From assembly GCA_028293375.1 (NCBI GenBank), contig JAQGOY010000224.1, positions 1-33,991 of the forward strand: 33,991 nucleotides of DNA, in the 5' to 3' direction. This DNA comes from Verrucomicrobiales bacterium. Its GTDB lineage: Bacteria > Verrucomicrobiota > Verrucomicrobiia > Limisphaerales > JAQGOY01. Under the pieces are notes generated by a model. That model did no database searches. It had not been told where the DNA came from and saw nothing but the letters and a program-made list of their open reading frames with translations. This document shows, one piece after another, positions 1 through 8,814 of this stretch (position 1 is its first letter; every line of letters begins with the position of its first letter). The translations under genes and the position numbers were made by a program.

Positions 1-254
1 AAAAAAGCCGGTAGAATAGAGTTCTCCGACTTAGCGCGCTGGCAACCCAGCAAACAACTTTATCTTTACCGCAAAAAGGTAACTACTTGAACCATAGGCG
101 TCAAGTTTTCAGTTCTGGAGAGAGCTCGGTTTGCCCTGTGGAAAATCGATATGCGTGCAATTCGAGTCCCTGGATTTTCACAAGGTCGTTTTTGCAAAAT
201 TTACTTCAAAACTTTTTGCATTTTCCCTCCACCTCATCCACTCTCTGCCTCCAC

Positions 255-626
255 ATGCTGAAGCCTTTAGCGCTGGTCTTCTATGAAAACTTATTCCCTG
301 GCAGCAAACTGGTAAACCGTTTGCAGGATCTGGGGTATCGAGTTTCCGTCGTTCAAGCGGCAGATCAGCTGCTTCCTACGGCCAAGACCGACAAGGCGAT
401 GTTTGTCGTAGTCGATCTCTCGTCTCAAAGCGCCAGGGTCATCCAAGCCATCGGGGATATGCGAAACGACCAAGACACTTCTCACATCCCCGTGCTTGCT
501 TTTTCTGGTAAGACCAGCAAACACCTTCAGCCGGAGGCCACCAAAGCTGGCGTTTCGTTAATTGCGGATGAAAGTGGAATACTTGAACAGCTGCCTCAGT
601 TGCTGGAACACATTTTAGAGGTTTGA
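255..626 (+). CDS. degenerate response-regulator receiver (pseudo-receiver) protein
   Basis: A 123-residue protein with the alternating strand/helix pattern of a CheY-like receiver. Asp54 in VVVDLS sits where the phosphoacceptor Asp belongs, and Ser84 in LAFSG matches the conserved Ser/Thr. The acidic pair after strand 1 is missing (FYEN instead of a DD/ED pair). The Lys-Pro after strand 5 is replaced by ADES. It is therefore probably a non-canonical or phosphorylation-independent receiver. I chose the ATG at 255 because the fold starts there. An in-frame TTG at 87 has a weak purine run (AAAAAGG) before it, but the extra 56 residues are Ser/Cys-rich and do not look like protein. The stop is 3 bp before chdC, so the two are very likely co-transcribed. 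Bases 1-254 hold no gene that I can support. Confidence 0.7.
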   Translation: MLKPLALVFYENLFPGSKLVNRLQDLGYRVSVVQAADQLLPTAKTDKAMFVVVDLSSQSARVIQAIGDMRNDQDTSHIPVLAFSGKTSKHLQPEATKAGVSLIADESGILEQLPQLLEHILEV

Positions 627-629
627 AAT

Positions 630-1445
630 ATGGCTATCTCCTGCGTAAAACTTGACCGTGGACTTCATGTCATTCATCTATTCTATAGGATAGACCGAGC
701 CAAATGGCTGGGACTGGCCGAAAGCGAGCGAGTCGCTGCGCGGGAAGAGCTGGAAAGACTTTGCAAAACCAACAACCATCCCTGTGCTCCTCGAATCACC
801 ACGTATGCAAACGTAGGAGGAAAAGCTGACCTTGTTTTTTTTATCCTGGCGCGGGAACTGGCAGAGGCAGGCTCTCTTCATCAGCAGGCTGCGGGTTGTT
901 TCCCTCCTGGTGTTTTGCAATCCATTTTTACTTACTTCAGCGTCACCGAACTTTCCGAGTACACCACCTCGGATGAAGAGAACCAGCAAATGCTGATGCG
1001 AGATGAGAAACTCGAGTTGGGTTCGGAAGCCTTCAATAAGCGCATCGATGAAATTCGAACCCGCATGGCTCAATACGAGCATTACCGTCTTTACCCAGAA
1101 TTGCCTGAATGGGAAGTAATGGCGTTTTATCCCATGACCAAGAAACGGGAAGGGGCAGATAACTGGTATAGTCTGAGTTTTGATGCTCGAAAGAAACTGA
1201 TGGGCGGCCATGCGCGTGTCGGAAGAAAATATGGGGGTCGGATTTCTCAGCTTATCACCGGTTCCACCGGACTGGATGACTGGGAATGGGGAGTCACACT
1301 CATGGCGCATCAGGTCGATGCCATAAAAGAAATCGTATATGAAATGCGGTTTGACGATGTCACGGCCCGTTACGGAGATTTTGGTCCATTTTTCGTGAAC
1401 CTCCGTCTGCAACCATCCGACCTCTGGGAATATCTGCGACTTTGA
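630..1445 (+). CDS. chdC: coproheme decarboxylase ChdC (HemQ, chlorite-dismutase-like family)
   Basis: It converts Fe-coproporphyrin III to heme b by two peroxide-driven oxidative decarboxylations, the last step of the coproporphyrin-dependent heme pathway, and acts in the cytoplasm. The C-terminal half carries the family signatures: FYPMTKKRE (catalytic Tyr167, Met169, Lys171), NWYSLS, and LMGGH with the proximal heme ligand His194. The 27-residue spacing from the catalytic Tyr to the ligand His is that of the Listeria enzyme. Further family motifs are ITGSTGLDDWEWGV and VYEMRFDDVTARYGDFGPF. Length (271 aa) is typical. GAGG upstream serves as ribosome-binding site. The preceding pseudo-receiver gene is 3 bp away, and the gene ends in a hairpin shared with the convergent DHH gene. 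Confidence 0.95.
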   Translation: MAISCVKLDRGLHVIHLFYRIDRAKWLGLAESERVAAREELERLCKTNNHPCAPRITTYANVGGKADLVFFILARELAEAGSLHQQAAGCFPPGVLQSIFTYFSVTELSEYTTSDEENQQMLMRDEKLELGSEAFNKRIDEIRTRMAQYEHYRLYPELPEWEVMAFYPMTKKREGADNWYSLSFDARKKLMGGHARVGRKYGGRISQLITGSTGLDDWEWGVTLMAHQVDAIKEIVYEMRFDDVTARYGDFGPFFVNLRLQPSDLWEYLRL

Positions 1446-1471
1446 AATAGCCCAAGTTTGGGCAGCTATTT
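1445..1471. terminator. candidate bidirectional terminator between chdC and the DHH gene
   Basis: AAATAG (1445-1450) pairs with CTATTT (1466-1471) and CCCA (1451-1454) with TGGG (1459-1462), leaving an AGTT loop and a CAG bulge. A short T run follows. The structure begins on the last base of the chdC stop and ends 2 bp from the stop of the convergent gene, so it could end transcription from both sides. Confidence 0.45.
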
Positions 1472-1473
1472 TG

Positions 1474-2397
1474 TCAGTCAAGCGAAAGCTCGCTCATCCG
1501 CTCGAAGTGCTCTGAGGAAGCATTAGGATCGAAGAGTTGCGTGAGGTAACTGATGGCGTCCGGAATATTCTTGATGGAACGCGGAAGAGTCGCGCCGGAA
1601 GCATTGGCATGACCACCGCCCTGGAGGTGCCTGGCGTAGGTGAGAGCTTCGCCATTGTCGCTGCGAAGACTGACCACAACCATCCCGTTGCTTTTGCGGT
1701 TCAATGTTACGAGAACCTCGTAGGGAGTTGATTTGGAGTCGAGCAGGTGATGGACGATCAGATTGGAGTTGCCGATAATACATTCGACATAACCGACCCG
1801 CTCGGAGATTTTGCGAACCCTGTTTTTCGCCCATTCCAGCCCGATTGGATCCTCGATTTCTCTTTTTACGCGCATTACTTTGATTAGCTCGTGATTAAGC
1901 AGTGGCTCCAACTTCCCTCCCAACAGAGAATGGATATTCCAAAACTGATAGTTCTTAATAACGCTTGCGTAATCGGTGGCGGCAAGAAAGTCGGGATCTT
2001 CCTTTTTAAACAGGTCCGCGATGTCATTCAATTGCACAATCCTGTCGAGTACCGGGCTTTCAACTCCATTTTCTTTGCAGACTTCATAACAGATCAGGCC
2101 GGCTGATTTATTCAAATCGTGACGCAATGTCGCATGCTGTGGAACGCATTCGGTTTGGTGATGGTCGAAAATGACATAATTGGGCTTATCCATTCTGGTT
2201 TCGAAGGCCAGATCGCAAATCCATGCTGACTTTTCGCGCAACTCACGATTCTTCCACTCGTTATAATGATAAGCCTCCAACCGTGCAGGTTTGCCGAAGA
2301 GTTTCTCCGACAATGCCTGGAGCAAAAGTCCGGAAACAAACCCGTCCAGGTCACTTTCATGAGTGCAAATAACATCAGGCTTAACCAACAAATTCAT
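1474..2397 (-). CDS. DHH/DHHA1 phosphoesterase (NrnA-like or exopolyphosphatase-like)
   Basis: A 307-residue cytoplasmic metal-dependent phosphoesterase of the DHH superfamily. Numbering from the upstream GTG (three residues longer), motif I is HESDLDG (His16, Asp19, Asp21), motif II is CDLAF with Asp65, motif III is DHH at 81-83, and motif IV is around Asp128 in LNDIAD. The C-terminal DHHA1 domain has the substrate-binding GGGHANASGA at 263-272. This combination occurs in bifunctional oligoribonuclease/pAp phosphatases and in some exopolyphosphatases, and the sequence alone does not decide between them. Start: GTG at 2406 and ATG at 2397 are in frame with no clear ribosome-binding site. I prefer the ATG. 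It is divergent from the SDR operon and convergent with chdC. Confidence 0.85.
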   Translation of the reverse strand: MNLLVKPDVICTHESDLDGFVSGLLLQALSEKLFGKPARLEAYHYNEWKNRELREKSAWICDLAFETRMDKPNYVIFDHHQTECVPQHATLRHDLNKSAGLICYEVCKENGVESPVLDRIVQLNDIADLFKKEDPDFLAATDYASVIKNYQFWNIHSLLGGKLEPLLNHELIKVMRVKREIEDPIGLEWAKNRVRKISERVGYVECIIGNSNLIVHHLLDSKSTPYEVLVTLNRKSNGMVVVSLRSDNGEALTYARHLQGGGHANASGATLPRSIKNIPDAISYLTQLFDPNASSEHFERMSELSLD

Positions 2398-2496
2398 GAG
2401 ATACACTAGGCAAGTTTTCGCGATCGTGGCCAGACCAATCTAGCCGTTCTCAAATAAACTTTTCAGGAGATAAACCTTCGTTACAGTAAAAGGAAA

Positions 2497-3306
2497 ATGA
2501 CGAACCTATTTAATCTGTCTGGAGAAGTCGCGGTTGTGATCGGCGCCACGGGAGTGCTGGGTGGAGATTTAGCGAGTGGCCTGGCTGGAGCAGGGGCGGC
2601 TGTCGCGGTGCTCGGAAGAAATGCCGAGCGCGGGGAAGCCAGAGTGAGAACAATAACAGGCGCAGGCGGAATAGCCAAATTTTTCACGGCAGATGCGACG
2701 GATAAATTTTCGTTGGAGAAGGCCCTTGCAGCTATTGAACGGTCTCTTGGCAACCCATCCATACTTTTAAATGCCGCCGGAGGAAATGACCCCAGGGTTA
2801 CGGTGAGTGCAGATCGGGCATTTGAATCGATTAGTCTGGATGACTGGCGTAATAATTTCGAATTGAATCTGGTGGGCGGGGTGCTTTTGCCCTGCCAGGT
2901 TTTTGGGCCTGGAATGGTGGCGCGTAAGAAAGGGAGCATCATAAATATCGCCAGCGTCTCTGCTCATCTGCCACTGTCGCGAGTGGTTACCTACTCCGCT
3001 TCTAAAGCTGCTGTTTTGAGTCTTTCCAAATTTCTCGCTCGCGAATGGGCCAAAAATGGTGTGAGAGTTAATACATTGACGCCTGGATTTTTCCCCGCAG
3101 AACAGAACAGGCGTTTGCTTTTTAATGAGGATGGAACTCCAACCGCCAGGGCTCAGAGTATTCTTACCCATACTCCGATGGGGAGGTTCGGAGAATCTTC
3201 CGAATTGATGGGTGCCGTGGTATTTCTGGCCAGTCACGCCGCGAGCAGTTTCGTCACAGGGGCCGATATTTGCGTGGACGGTGGTTTTCTTGCCCAAACA
3301 ATTTAA
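2497..3306 (+). CDS. SDR-family oxidoreductase, D-mannonate/fructuronate oxidoreductase-like
   Basis: A 269-residue NAD(P)-dependent classical short-chain dehydrogenase. The cofactor motif is a TGxxxGxG variant, GATGVLGG (16-23). NAAG is at 92-95, the catalytic Ser is 153, and YxxxK is Tyr166/Lys170. The C-terminal ends VDGGF, as usual for the family. The substrate-loop stretch EDGTPTARAQSI followed by HTPMGRFGE resembles SDR-type D-mannonate oxidoreductases (fructuronate reductases), which interconvert D-mannonate and D-fructuronate. That assignment is from recalled family features, not from a search. AAGGA sits just before the ATG. It is the first gene of a three-gene operon: the LarA homolog starts 3 bp after its stop. 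Confidence 0.85.
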   Translation: MTNLFNLSGEVAVVIGATGVLGGDLASGLAGAGAAVAVLGRNAERGEARVRTITGAGGIAKFFTADATDKFSLEKALAAIERSLGNPSILLNAAGGNDPRVTVSADRAFESISLDDWRNNFELNLVGGVLLPCQVFGPGMVARKKGSIINIASVSAHLPLSRVVTYSASKAAVLSLSKFLAREWAKNGVRVNTLTPGFFPAEQNRRLLFNEDGTPTARAQSILTHTPMGRFGESSELMGAVVFLASHAASSFVTGADICVDGGFLAQTI

Positions 3307-3309
3307 CAT

Positions 3310-4599
3310 ATGAACATCGTATTTTCTAAACTGGCCCCCGGTGGAACTTCGGTTTCTGGGCAGGAAGTTCAAGCGATCGTGGAAAAGGCTTGTCCGATCA
3401 AAGACTACATCGGAAAAAAAATTCTTCTCATTGTTCCGGATGCCACTCGCACAGCCCCGGTTGGGCTTTTGTTCAAGAGTTTGTTTGAGCATTTGGGGCA
3501 ACCCACTAGAGCACTCGATGTCATGATTGCTCTCGGAACTCATCAACCCATGAGCGAGGAAGCGATTTGCCAGCGCCTGGAAATCTCACTTGAAGAGCGA
3601 AGATCGAAATACGCAAAAGTGGATTTTATTAATCATGAGTGGAATAATCCTGCTGCGCTGAAAAAGATCGGAGTCATTTCTTCCGAAGAAATCAGCAAAC
3701 TTTCTGATGGCTTATTCGCTATGGAGGTTCCGGTAGAAATAAATAAGAGGGTTTTCGATTATGATGAACTGGTGATTGCAGGCCCTGTTTTTCCTCATGA
3801 AGTGGTGGGTTGTTCGGGTGGAAACAAATATCTTTTCCCTGGCATAAGCGGTCCTGACATACTGAACTTTTTCCATTGGCTTGGGGCGGTGGTGACCAAC
3901 CCAATGATCATCGGCAATAAATGGACACCAGTGCGGAAGGTCGTGGATAGGGCAGGCGCCATGGTCCAATTGCGTAAGCTTTGCTTTTGCATGGTGGTGG
4001 ACGGACCTAATTTTGCAGGTCTATTCGCGGGCAGCCCGGAAAATGCGTGGGACCAGGCCAGCGACCTTTCCCGCCAATTGCACATCACGTATAAGGAGAA
4101 ACCTTTTAAATCGATCCTTTCGTGCTCACCAACGATGTATGACGAGCTTTGGACCGGCGGCAAATGCATGTACAAGCTGGAACCGGTCCTGGCTGACGGC
4201 GGTGAATTAATTATTTACGCACCTCATATTACCGAGGTTTGCGTCTCTCACGGCAAGACGCTCATGGAAGTGGGTTACCATTGCCGTGATTACTTTTTGA
4301 AACAATGGGACAAGTTCAAGCATTATCCCTGGGGTGTGCTGGCCCACAGTTGTCATGTATACGGATCGGGCACTTTCGAAAATGGAATTGAAACGCCCCG
4401 TGCACGAGTCACCCTTGCGACTGGCATTACCGAGGAGACCTGCAGAAAAATCAATCTCGGTTACCGGGATTGGAAATCGATTCGAAAGGAGGACTTTGCC
4501 AATCGTGAGGAGGACGGGGTGCTTCTTGTTCCAAAGGCCGGCGAAATGCTTTATCACCTGAAAAATCCGCCGAAGTGGGCAGGGGGCACTGCATTGTGA
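3310..4599 (+). CDS. LarA-family nickel-pincer 2-hydroxyacid racemase/epimerase
   Basis: A 429-residue member of the lactate racemase superfamily, which uses a nickel pincer nucleotide (NPN) cofactor to invert the C2 stereocentre of 2-hydroxyacids. Visible motifs are PDATRTAP (Asp44, Arg47); GTHQPMSEE with His78 (catalytic His108 in the Lactobacillus enzyme); PHEVVGCSGGNK with His163 (equivalent to His174) and Lys173 (Lys184, the cofactor-linking residue); and FHW with His189 (nickel ligand His200). The spacings 163-173-189 match 174-184-200 exactly. The gap from the first His to the second is about 19 residues longer than in LarA. No larB, larC or larE lies in the window, so the cofactor must be made elsewhere. 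The SDR partner suggests a sugar acid rather than lactate as substrate. Confidence 0.9.
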   Translation: MNIVFSKLAPGGTSVSGQEVQAIVEKACPIKDYIGKKILLIVPDATRTAPVGLLFKSLFEHLGQPTRALDVMIALGTHQPMSEEAICQRLEISLEERRSKYAKVDFINHEWNNPAALKKIGVISSEEISKLSDGLFAMEVPVEINKRVFDYDELVIAGPVFPHEVVGCSGGNKYLFPGISGPDILNFFHWLGAVVTNPMIIGNKWTPVRKVVDRAGAMVQLRKLCFCMVVDGPNFAGLFAGSPENAWDQASDLSRQLHITYKEKPFKSILSCSPTMYDELWTGGKCMYKLEPVLADGGELIIYAPHITEVCVSHGKTLMEVGYHCRDYFLKQWDKFKHYPWGVLAHSCHVYGSGTFENGIETPRARVTLATGITEETCRKINLGYRDWKSIRKEDFANREEDGVLLVPKAGEMLYHLKNPPKWAGGTAL

Positions 4600-5255
4600 A
4601 CGATTCTGGACCTATCAAACTAGCAGATATTCGAAAGGATTACACGCTTGGGGCCCTTCGGAAATGGGACCTGGCTGACGATCCTATAACTCAATTTGAG
4701 ACGTGGTTCAGCGATGCCCTAGCGGCCAATGTTCCCGAGCCTTCGGCCATGACGCTGTCCACAGTGGATGCCGGAAATCAACCTTCCGGGCGCGTTGTTT
4801 TGTTGAAGGATGTCGATTCACGAGGTTTTTCCTTTTTTACCAATTACCTTAGCAAAAAAGGACAGGACCTGGCGACCAATCCCAGGGCGGCGCTTACCTT
4901 TCATTGGAAGGAGTTGGAGAGGCAGGTTTGCATTCTTGGTAAGGTAGAAAAATTATCTCGCGAGGAATCGGAGACTTATTTTAACAGCAGGCCTTTTATG
5001 AGCCGATGCGGCGCGTGGGTTTCGCAACAATCGACGGTATTGCCCGGCCGAGATGTGATGGAACAAAAGATGAAACTTTTGGTAGCTCAATACGGAAAGG
5101 ATGAAGCAGTGCCTACGCCCCCACACTGGGGTGGTTATCGTTTGAAACCGGATTCTATCGAGTTCTGGCAAGGGCAACGCAGTCGACTTCACGATCGTCT
5201 CAGGTATGTTTATCAATCGGGGCAGTCCTGGAAGGTAGAGCGACTCTCCCCTTGA
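4596..5255 (+). CDS. pdxH: pyridoxamine/pyridoxine 5'-phosphate oxidase PdxH
   Basis: An FMN enzyme that oxidises PNP or PMP to pyridoxal 5'-phosphate in the cytoplasm. From the GTG start it is 219 residues, almost exactly the length of E. coli PdxH. Motifs are the N-terminal RKDYT; the FMN-binding MTLSTVDAG, GRVVLLK and FFTNYLSKKG; RQVCILGKVEKL; SRPFMSRCGAWVSQQS; and the C-terminal substrate motif FWQGQRSRLHDR, whose Arg197 and His199 fall at the positions known from E. coli. The GTG overlaps the stop of the LarA homolog as GTGA, and an AGGGGG ribosome-binding site lies 9 nt upstream. The longer in-frame TTG at 4575 is therefore unlikely. Overlap implies translational coupling with the sugar-acid genes. 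Confidence 0.95.
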   Translation: MNDSGPIKLADIRKDYTLGALRKWDLADDPITQFETWFSDALAANVPEPSAMTLSTVDAGNQPSGRVVLLKDVDSRGFSFFTNYLSKKGQDLATNPRAALTFHWKELERQVCILGKVEKLSREESETYFNSRPFMSRCGAWVSQQSTVLPGRDVMEQKMKLLVAQYGKDEAVPTPPHWGGYRLKPDSIEFWQGQRSRLHDRLRYVYQSGQSWKVERLSP

Positions 5256-5276
5256 TTCAAAAAAGAATGAATCAGG
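5251..5276. terminator. candidate bidirectional terminator between pdxH and the hybrid kinase
   Basis: CTTGATTC (5251-5258) pairs with GAATCAGG (5269-5276), eight pairs including one G-T wobble, with an A-rich 10-nt loop. It contains both convergent stop codons (pdxH at 5253-5255, kinase at 5272-5274). There is no U tract, so termination is a guess. Confidence 0.35.
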
Positions 5277-8200
5277 AGCGATCCAAAATGGCACGCACGG
5301 TTCTGATCAATAAATCGGGCGGGTAAGGTTTTGGCAAGAAGTTCACGCCCTCCACAAGAATCGATTCGTTGTTTCCAATCTCAGGGCTGTAACCGCTTGT
5401 GTAAATGACTTTGATGTTTGGTTTTTTTAGCGCCAGTTTCTCTGCCAATTGAAAGCCGGAAACGCCGTCCGGCATCACAAGATCCGTCAGGACCAGATCA
5501 ATATCGAGGCCTCTCGCCTCCCAAATACGCAAGGCTTCGACGCCGGAGGCGGCAGGAATCACTGAGTAATTTTGACGGGATAAAACGTGACAGACCAGAC
5601 TGCGCAAAGACTCCTCATCTTCCACCACCATGATGGTTTCCAGACCTTTTCGTATCTCAACAACGGGCCGGGAAACGGCCACCGCTGATTCTGTGGGCAT
5701 GGCGGAGGCTGGAAAATAAAGATCAAACTCTGTTCCTTCCCCAATTTTGGTACTCAGTAAGATAAATCCTTTGTGTTGTTGTACGATGCCATAAACTGTG
5801 GCGAGGCCCAGGCCTGTCCCTTTGCCGACCTCTTTTGTCGTGAAAAAAGGATCGAATATTTTCGCAATATTCTCCTGGTCAATGCCACAGCCGTTATCGG
5901 AGACCGAGAGCCGAATAAAATCCCCGGTCAGAGCTGCCGGATGTTTTTCAACAAACTGTTCTCCAATTTGAACCCTTGAACTTTTGATCATGAGTCGCCC
6001 GCCATTTGGCATGGCGTCTCGGGCATTCACGGCGAGGTTGAGTAAAACTTGCTCCATCATTCCCGGGTCAGCAGCGATTGGTGGAAGGCAGTCACCCAGT
6101 TGAAACTGCAAAGTAATCTGCTCGCCAAGCAATCTACTGAGTAGTTTACCGATGCTTCTGACCACATCGTTGATCATGAGAGGTTTTGGCTGGATAATCT
6201 GTCGCCGACTGAACGTGAGGAGTTGACGGGTAAGATTGGCTGCCCGTCGTGAAGCCTCCGAGATTTCGTTGGCGGCCTCAGCGATTTCGGGGTTTTGGAT
6301 GCTCTCGCTTGACAAAAGTGAAGCGTGCCCCTGAATGACCGTCAGGATATTGTTGAAATCATGAGCAATTCCCCCTGCCAGCTGGCCGATCGATTCCATT
6401 TTCTGCGCCTGACGTAGTTGCTCCTCCAGCAATCTTTGGTTGGTGATATCGCGAAATAGAGCAAGGAGGAGAGTGGGCCTGTTAGAAGCTTCAATGAAAG
6501 AGTGTGTTACTGAGAGGTGAACCTTTTTTCCTTTTCTAAAAGTAACTTTTCTCTCCATGACTCGTTCGATCTTTTGGTCAGCGAAACTTTGACGATATTT
6601 TTGGAGCATCTCCTCTGGATCGATTTCCTCGTAGGTTGCTGTGAATGGTTTCCCCTGGAGTTCATTTCTGTCCAAACCTACCAAAAGGCAGTAAGCCTTA
6701 TTCACCGCAACAATAATTCCCTGAACGTCAGTGAGGCGCATTCCATCCACTGAGTTCTCCCAGATAGAATGGAACCGTGATTCAGAGTCTCGCAACGATT
6801 GCTCGGCCAGTTTGTGCGAGGCTCGGGCTCGCAAGTTTTCAATTCCAAAACTTAAATCCGCCGAAAGTTCATGCAATAGATTTGTTTCCTCCTCGTTAAC
6901 CATTTCTCTTTCCCTGGTGTAGAGCGTGATTACCCCAAAAATCCCTCCTGGCCCCCCGCCTAGCGGCAATGAAATAACGGTCTTAAAATCTCTCGCCAAA
7001 GCTTCGGTTTTCCATGGTGCGAAAGAGGGATCGTTTGCAACATCATGAATTATGCAAATTTTGCGCGTCCGGATTGCTTTACCCGCTGGGCCATTACCTC
7101 TCGGAGTGTCCGCCCAGGTTAATTTCGCGTTTTCAAGGTATCCTTCGTCGTCGCCCGCTATGGCTACGCATTGAATTGATTTTGACTCATCCATACAGGC
7201 AAATCCAACCCAAGCCATCTTATAGCCGCCGCTATGAACAATTAACGTGCAGACCTGGCGCAAAAGCTCCGGCTCGCTGGTGGCACGCGCCACAGCCTTG
7301 CCGCATTCCTTGAGCAACGACAACGTTCGATCAAATCGTCTCAGAGCGATTTCGGCCTCTTTTTTGGGCGTGATGTCGGAAATAGCCTTGATAGTGCCGG
7401 CAACCTCATTGGTGCTGCTTTGCAAAGGCGCTGCGTTAACCAGGCCCCAGAATGTTCCTCCCTCCCTGGTTCTAAAGAGTTCTTCATATTGTTCATGACT
7501 GGTAAACAAGCTTTTTGGGGGACGATTAAGTGCGCCAGCTTCCCTGCCATGAGAAGTGAGCAATTCGTGGGAGTATTTTCCTAATATTTCGGAGGGACTG
7601 TAACCGGTCAACTTCTCCAGTTGAGGGTTGGCGTAAATAATCATGTCCGAGAGATCGGTGATGAGCAACCCTTCGCCGAGATTCTCGAGAACCGTTCTGA
7701 ACCTTTCTTCACTTTCCTGCAACTGCAGGTCCAACTGTCGCTTTTCTGCGTAGTTCAAGATGAAGGCAACTCCCTTTCCCTCCTCATCCTTGAGCTTTGC
7801 GGCGCCGATCAGAACTGGCACGCGATCGCCCATTTTATGGAAAAACTCTTTCTCAAAAGGAGCGCATGCACCCTTCTTAAGAATGAGTTGGTGCACGCTT
7901 TTGTCCAGTTCGGCGTATTCCGGGGGCGTTAGTTTATTCCAATAGAGTTTTCCGGCGGCAAGCTCCTCCCTCGAATATCCCAGCAGTTTCAGAAAATAAG
8001 CATTGGCTTCGGTAATTTTGCCATCTAATTCCCAGAAGAAGATGCCAATCATTTCCGAATCAACCACACCCCGAAAGCGCGTATCGAGTTCGGAAAAGGA
8101 CCGTGCCAGCTGGATTTCTTCGGTAACATTCCTGAAGGCAAGCAGTAATCCGGAGCATTCTCCCAAACAAATTCGCCGGGCGTGCACCTCCATCTCAACT

Positions 8201-8634
8201 ATGGTCCCGGGCGTCATTTCGAATTCCAGGATTTTAATAATATCCTTTTGACCTACCTGACCAAAGAGCAATTCAAATTCCGACTGGCTTAATTTAAGAA
8301 GTGAATAGACCGTGTGGTCGTTGGTGAAGTGGGCGTCGAAAAATTCCCGGCAGGCAATGTTCGCCCTGGTGAGCTGGAATTTGTCACCTTCGAAGACAGC
8401 TTGCGCTATTGGGCTCCCCTCGAGAATAGCCGAGTCGTAATTTTGCTTTTCCGGGGTGCCGCCGAAGAGATTCTTTCCGCGTCGAATCAACAACTGCAAA
8501 TCTCCTTCTTTTAACCGATTCGAATCCTCAAGGATTTGCCGTGCCTCATCCAAAAAGGTTTTTAATTCTTCTAAGGAGGATTCATTTCCGCCTGGGCAAG
8601 TATCACGGTTCAGCTTCATCTGGGGTCGACCCAT
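5272..8634 (-). CDS. soluble multi-PAS/GAF hybrid histidine kinase with C-terminal receiver
   Basis: A large cytoplasmic sensor; no membrane segment is visible. Residues are numbered from an in-frame TTG at 8661. Domain order: PAS-like about 78-185, PAS 190-310, PAS 318-435, GAF 455-610, PAS 625-745, HisKA about 754-820 with phospho-His767 in GGIAHDFNN, HATPase about 860-985 (N-box around Asn879, DNGCGI at 922-927, GKGTGLGL near 947-954), and a receiver 1008-1125 with Asp1060 and Lys1111. The GGIAHDFNN box and terminal receiver are typical of hybrid kinases in environmental bacteria. I prefer the ATG at 8634 (1120 aa) over the TTG, since neither has a strong ribosome-binding site. No partner regulator is adjacent, so it is an orphan; the signal is unknown and could be a soluble ligand or redox state. 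Confidence 0.9.
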   Translation of the reverse strand: MGRPQMKLNRDTCPGGNESSLEELKTFLDEARQILEDSNRLKEGDLQLLIRRGKNLFGGTPEKQNYDSAILEGSPIAQAVFEGDKFQLTRANIACREFFDAHFTNDHTVYSLLKLSQSEFELLFGQVGQKDIIKILEFEMTPGTIVEMEVHARRICLGECSGLLLAFRNVTEEIQLARSFSELDTRFRGVVDSEMIGIFFWELDGKITEANAYFLKLLGYSREELAAGKLYWNKLTPPEYAELDKSVHQLILKKGACAPFEKEFFHKMGDRVPVLIGAAKLKDEEGKGVAFILNYAEKRQLDLQLQESEERFRTVLENLGEGLLITDLSDMIIYANPQLEKLTGYSPSEILGKYSHELLTSHGREAGALNRPPKSLFTSHEQYEELFRTREGGTFWGLVNAAPLQSSTNEVAGTIKAISDITPKKEAEIALRRFDRTLSLLKECGKAVARATSEPELLRQVCTLIVHSGGYKMAWVGFACMDESKSIQCVAIAGDDEGYLENAKLTWADTPRGNGPAGKAIRTRKICIIHDVANDPSFAPWKTEALARDFKTVISLPLGGGPGGIFGVITLYTREREMVNEEETNLLHELSADLSFGIENLRARASHKLAEQSLRDSESRFHSIWENSVDGMRLTDVQGIIVAVNKAYCLLVGLDRNELQGKPFTATYEEIDPEEMLQKYRQSFADQKIERVMERKVTFRKGKKVHLSVTHSFIEASNRPTLLLALFRDITNQRLLEEQLRQAQKMESIGQLAGGIAHDFNNILTVIQGHASLLSSESIQNPEIAEAANEISEASRRAANLTRQLLTFSRRQIIQPKPLMINDVVRSIGKLLSRLLGEQITLQFQLGDCLPPIAADPGMMEQVLLNLAVNARDAMPNGGRLMIKSSRVQIGEQFVEKHPAALTGDFIRLSVSDNGCGIDQENIAKIFDPFFTTKEVGKGTGLGLATVYGIVQQHKGFILLSTKIGEGTEFDLYFPASAMPTESAVAVSRPVVEIRKGLETIMVVEDEESLRSLVCHVLSRQNYSVIPAASGVEALRIWEARGLDIDLVLTDLVMPDGVSGFQLAEKLALKKPNIKVIYTSGYSPEIGNNESILVEGVNFLPKPYPPDLLIRTVRAILDRS

Positions 8635-8814
8635 TTTCTCAGAGGACACGAGGGCTGACAATGAGCATTTATCGTCTTTCCAATCGCTGAGCTTAACTTG
8701 TTTTTATGAAGGGAGGGACGTAAGCGGCACCAACTGGTGGGTTGATTTTTGTTTCGATTTGGCGATCACTTGTGTAAATAGAACGATCAATGCGCCAATA
8801 CAAAACTTATACCC

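Noticed and set aside
38-51. GCTGG-CAAC-CCAGC hairpin near the window start as part of a riboswitch
   Set aside because: A single 5-bp hairpin with no other conserved riboswitch element visible; upstream sequence is cut off.
87-254. N-terminal extension of the pseudo-receiver from a TTG start
   Set aside because: The extra 56 residues do not resemble protein and the receiver fold begins at the ATG at 255.
678-1481. Long antisense frame over chdC
   Set aside because: It mirrors a clearly recognised enzyme gene and has no motif of its own.
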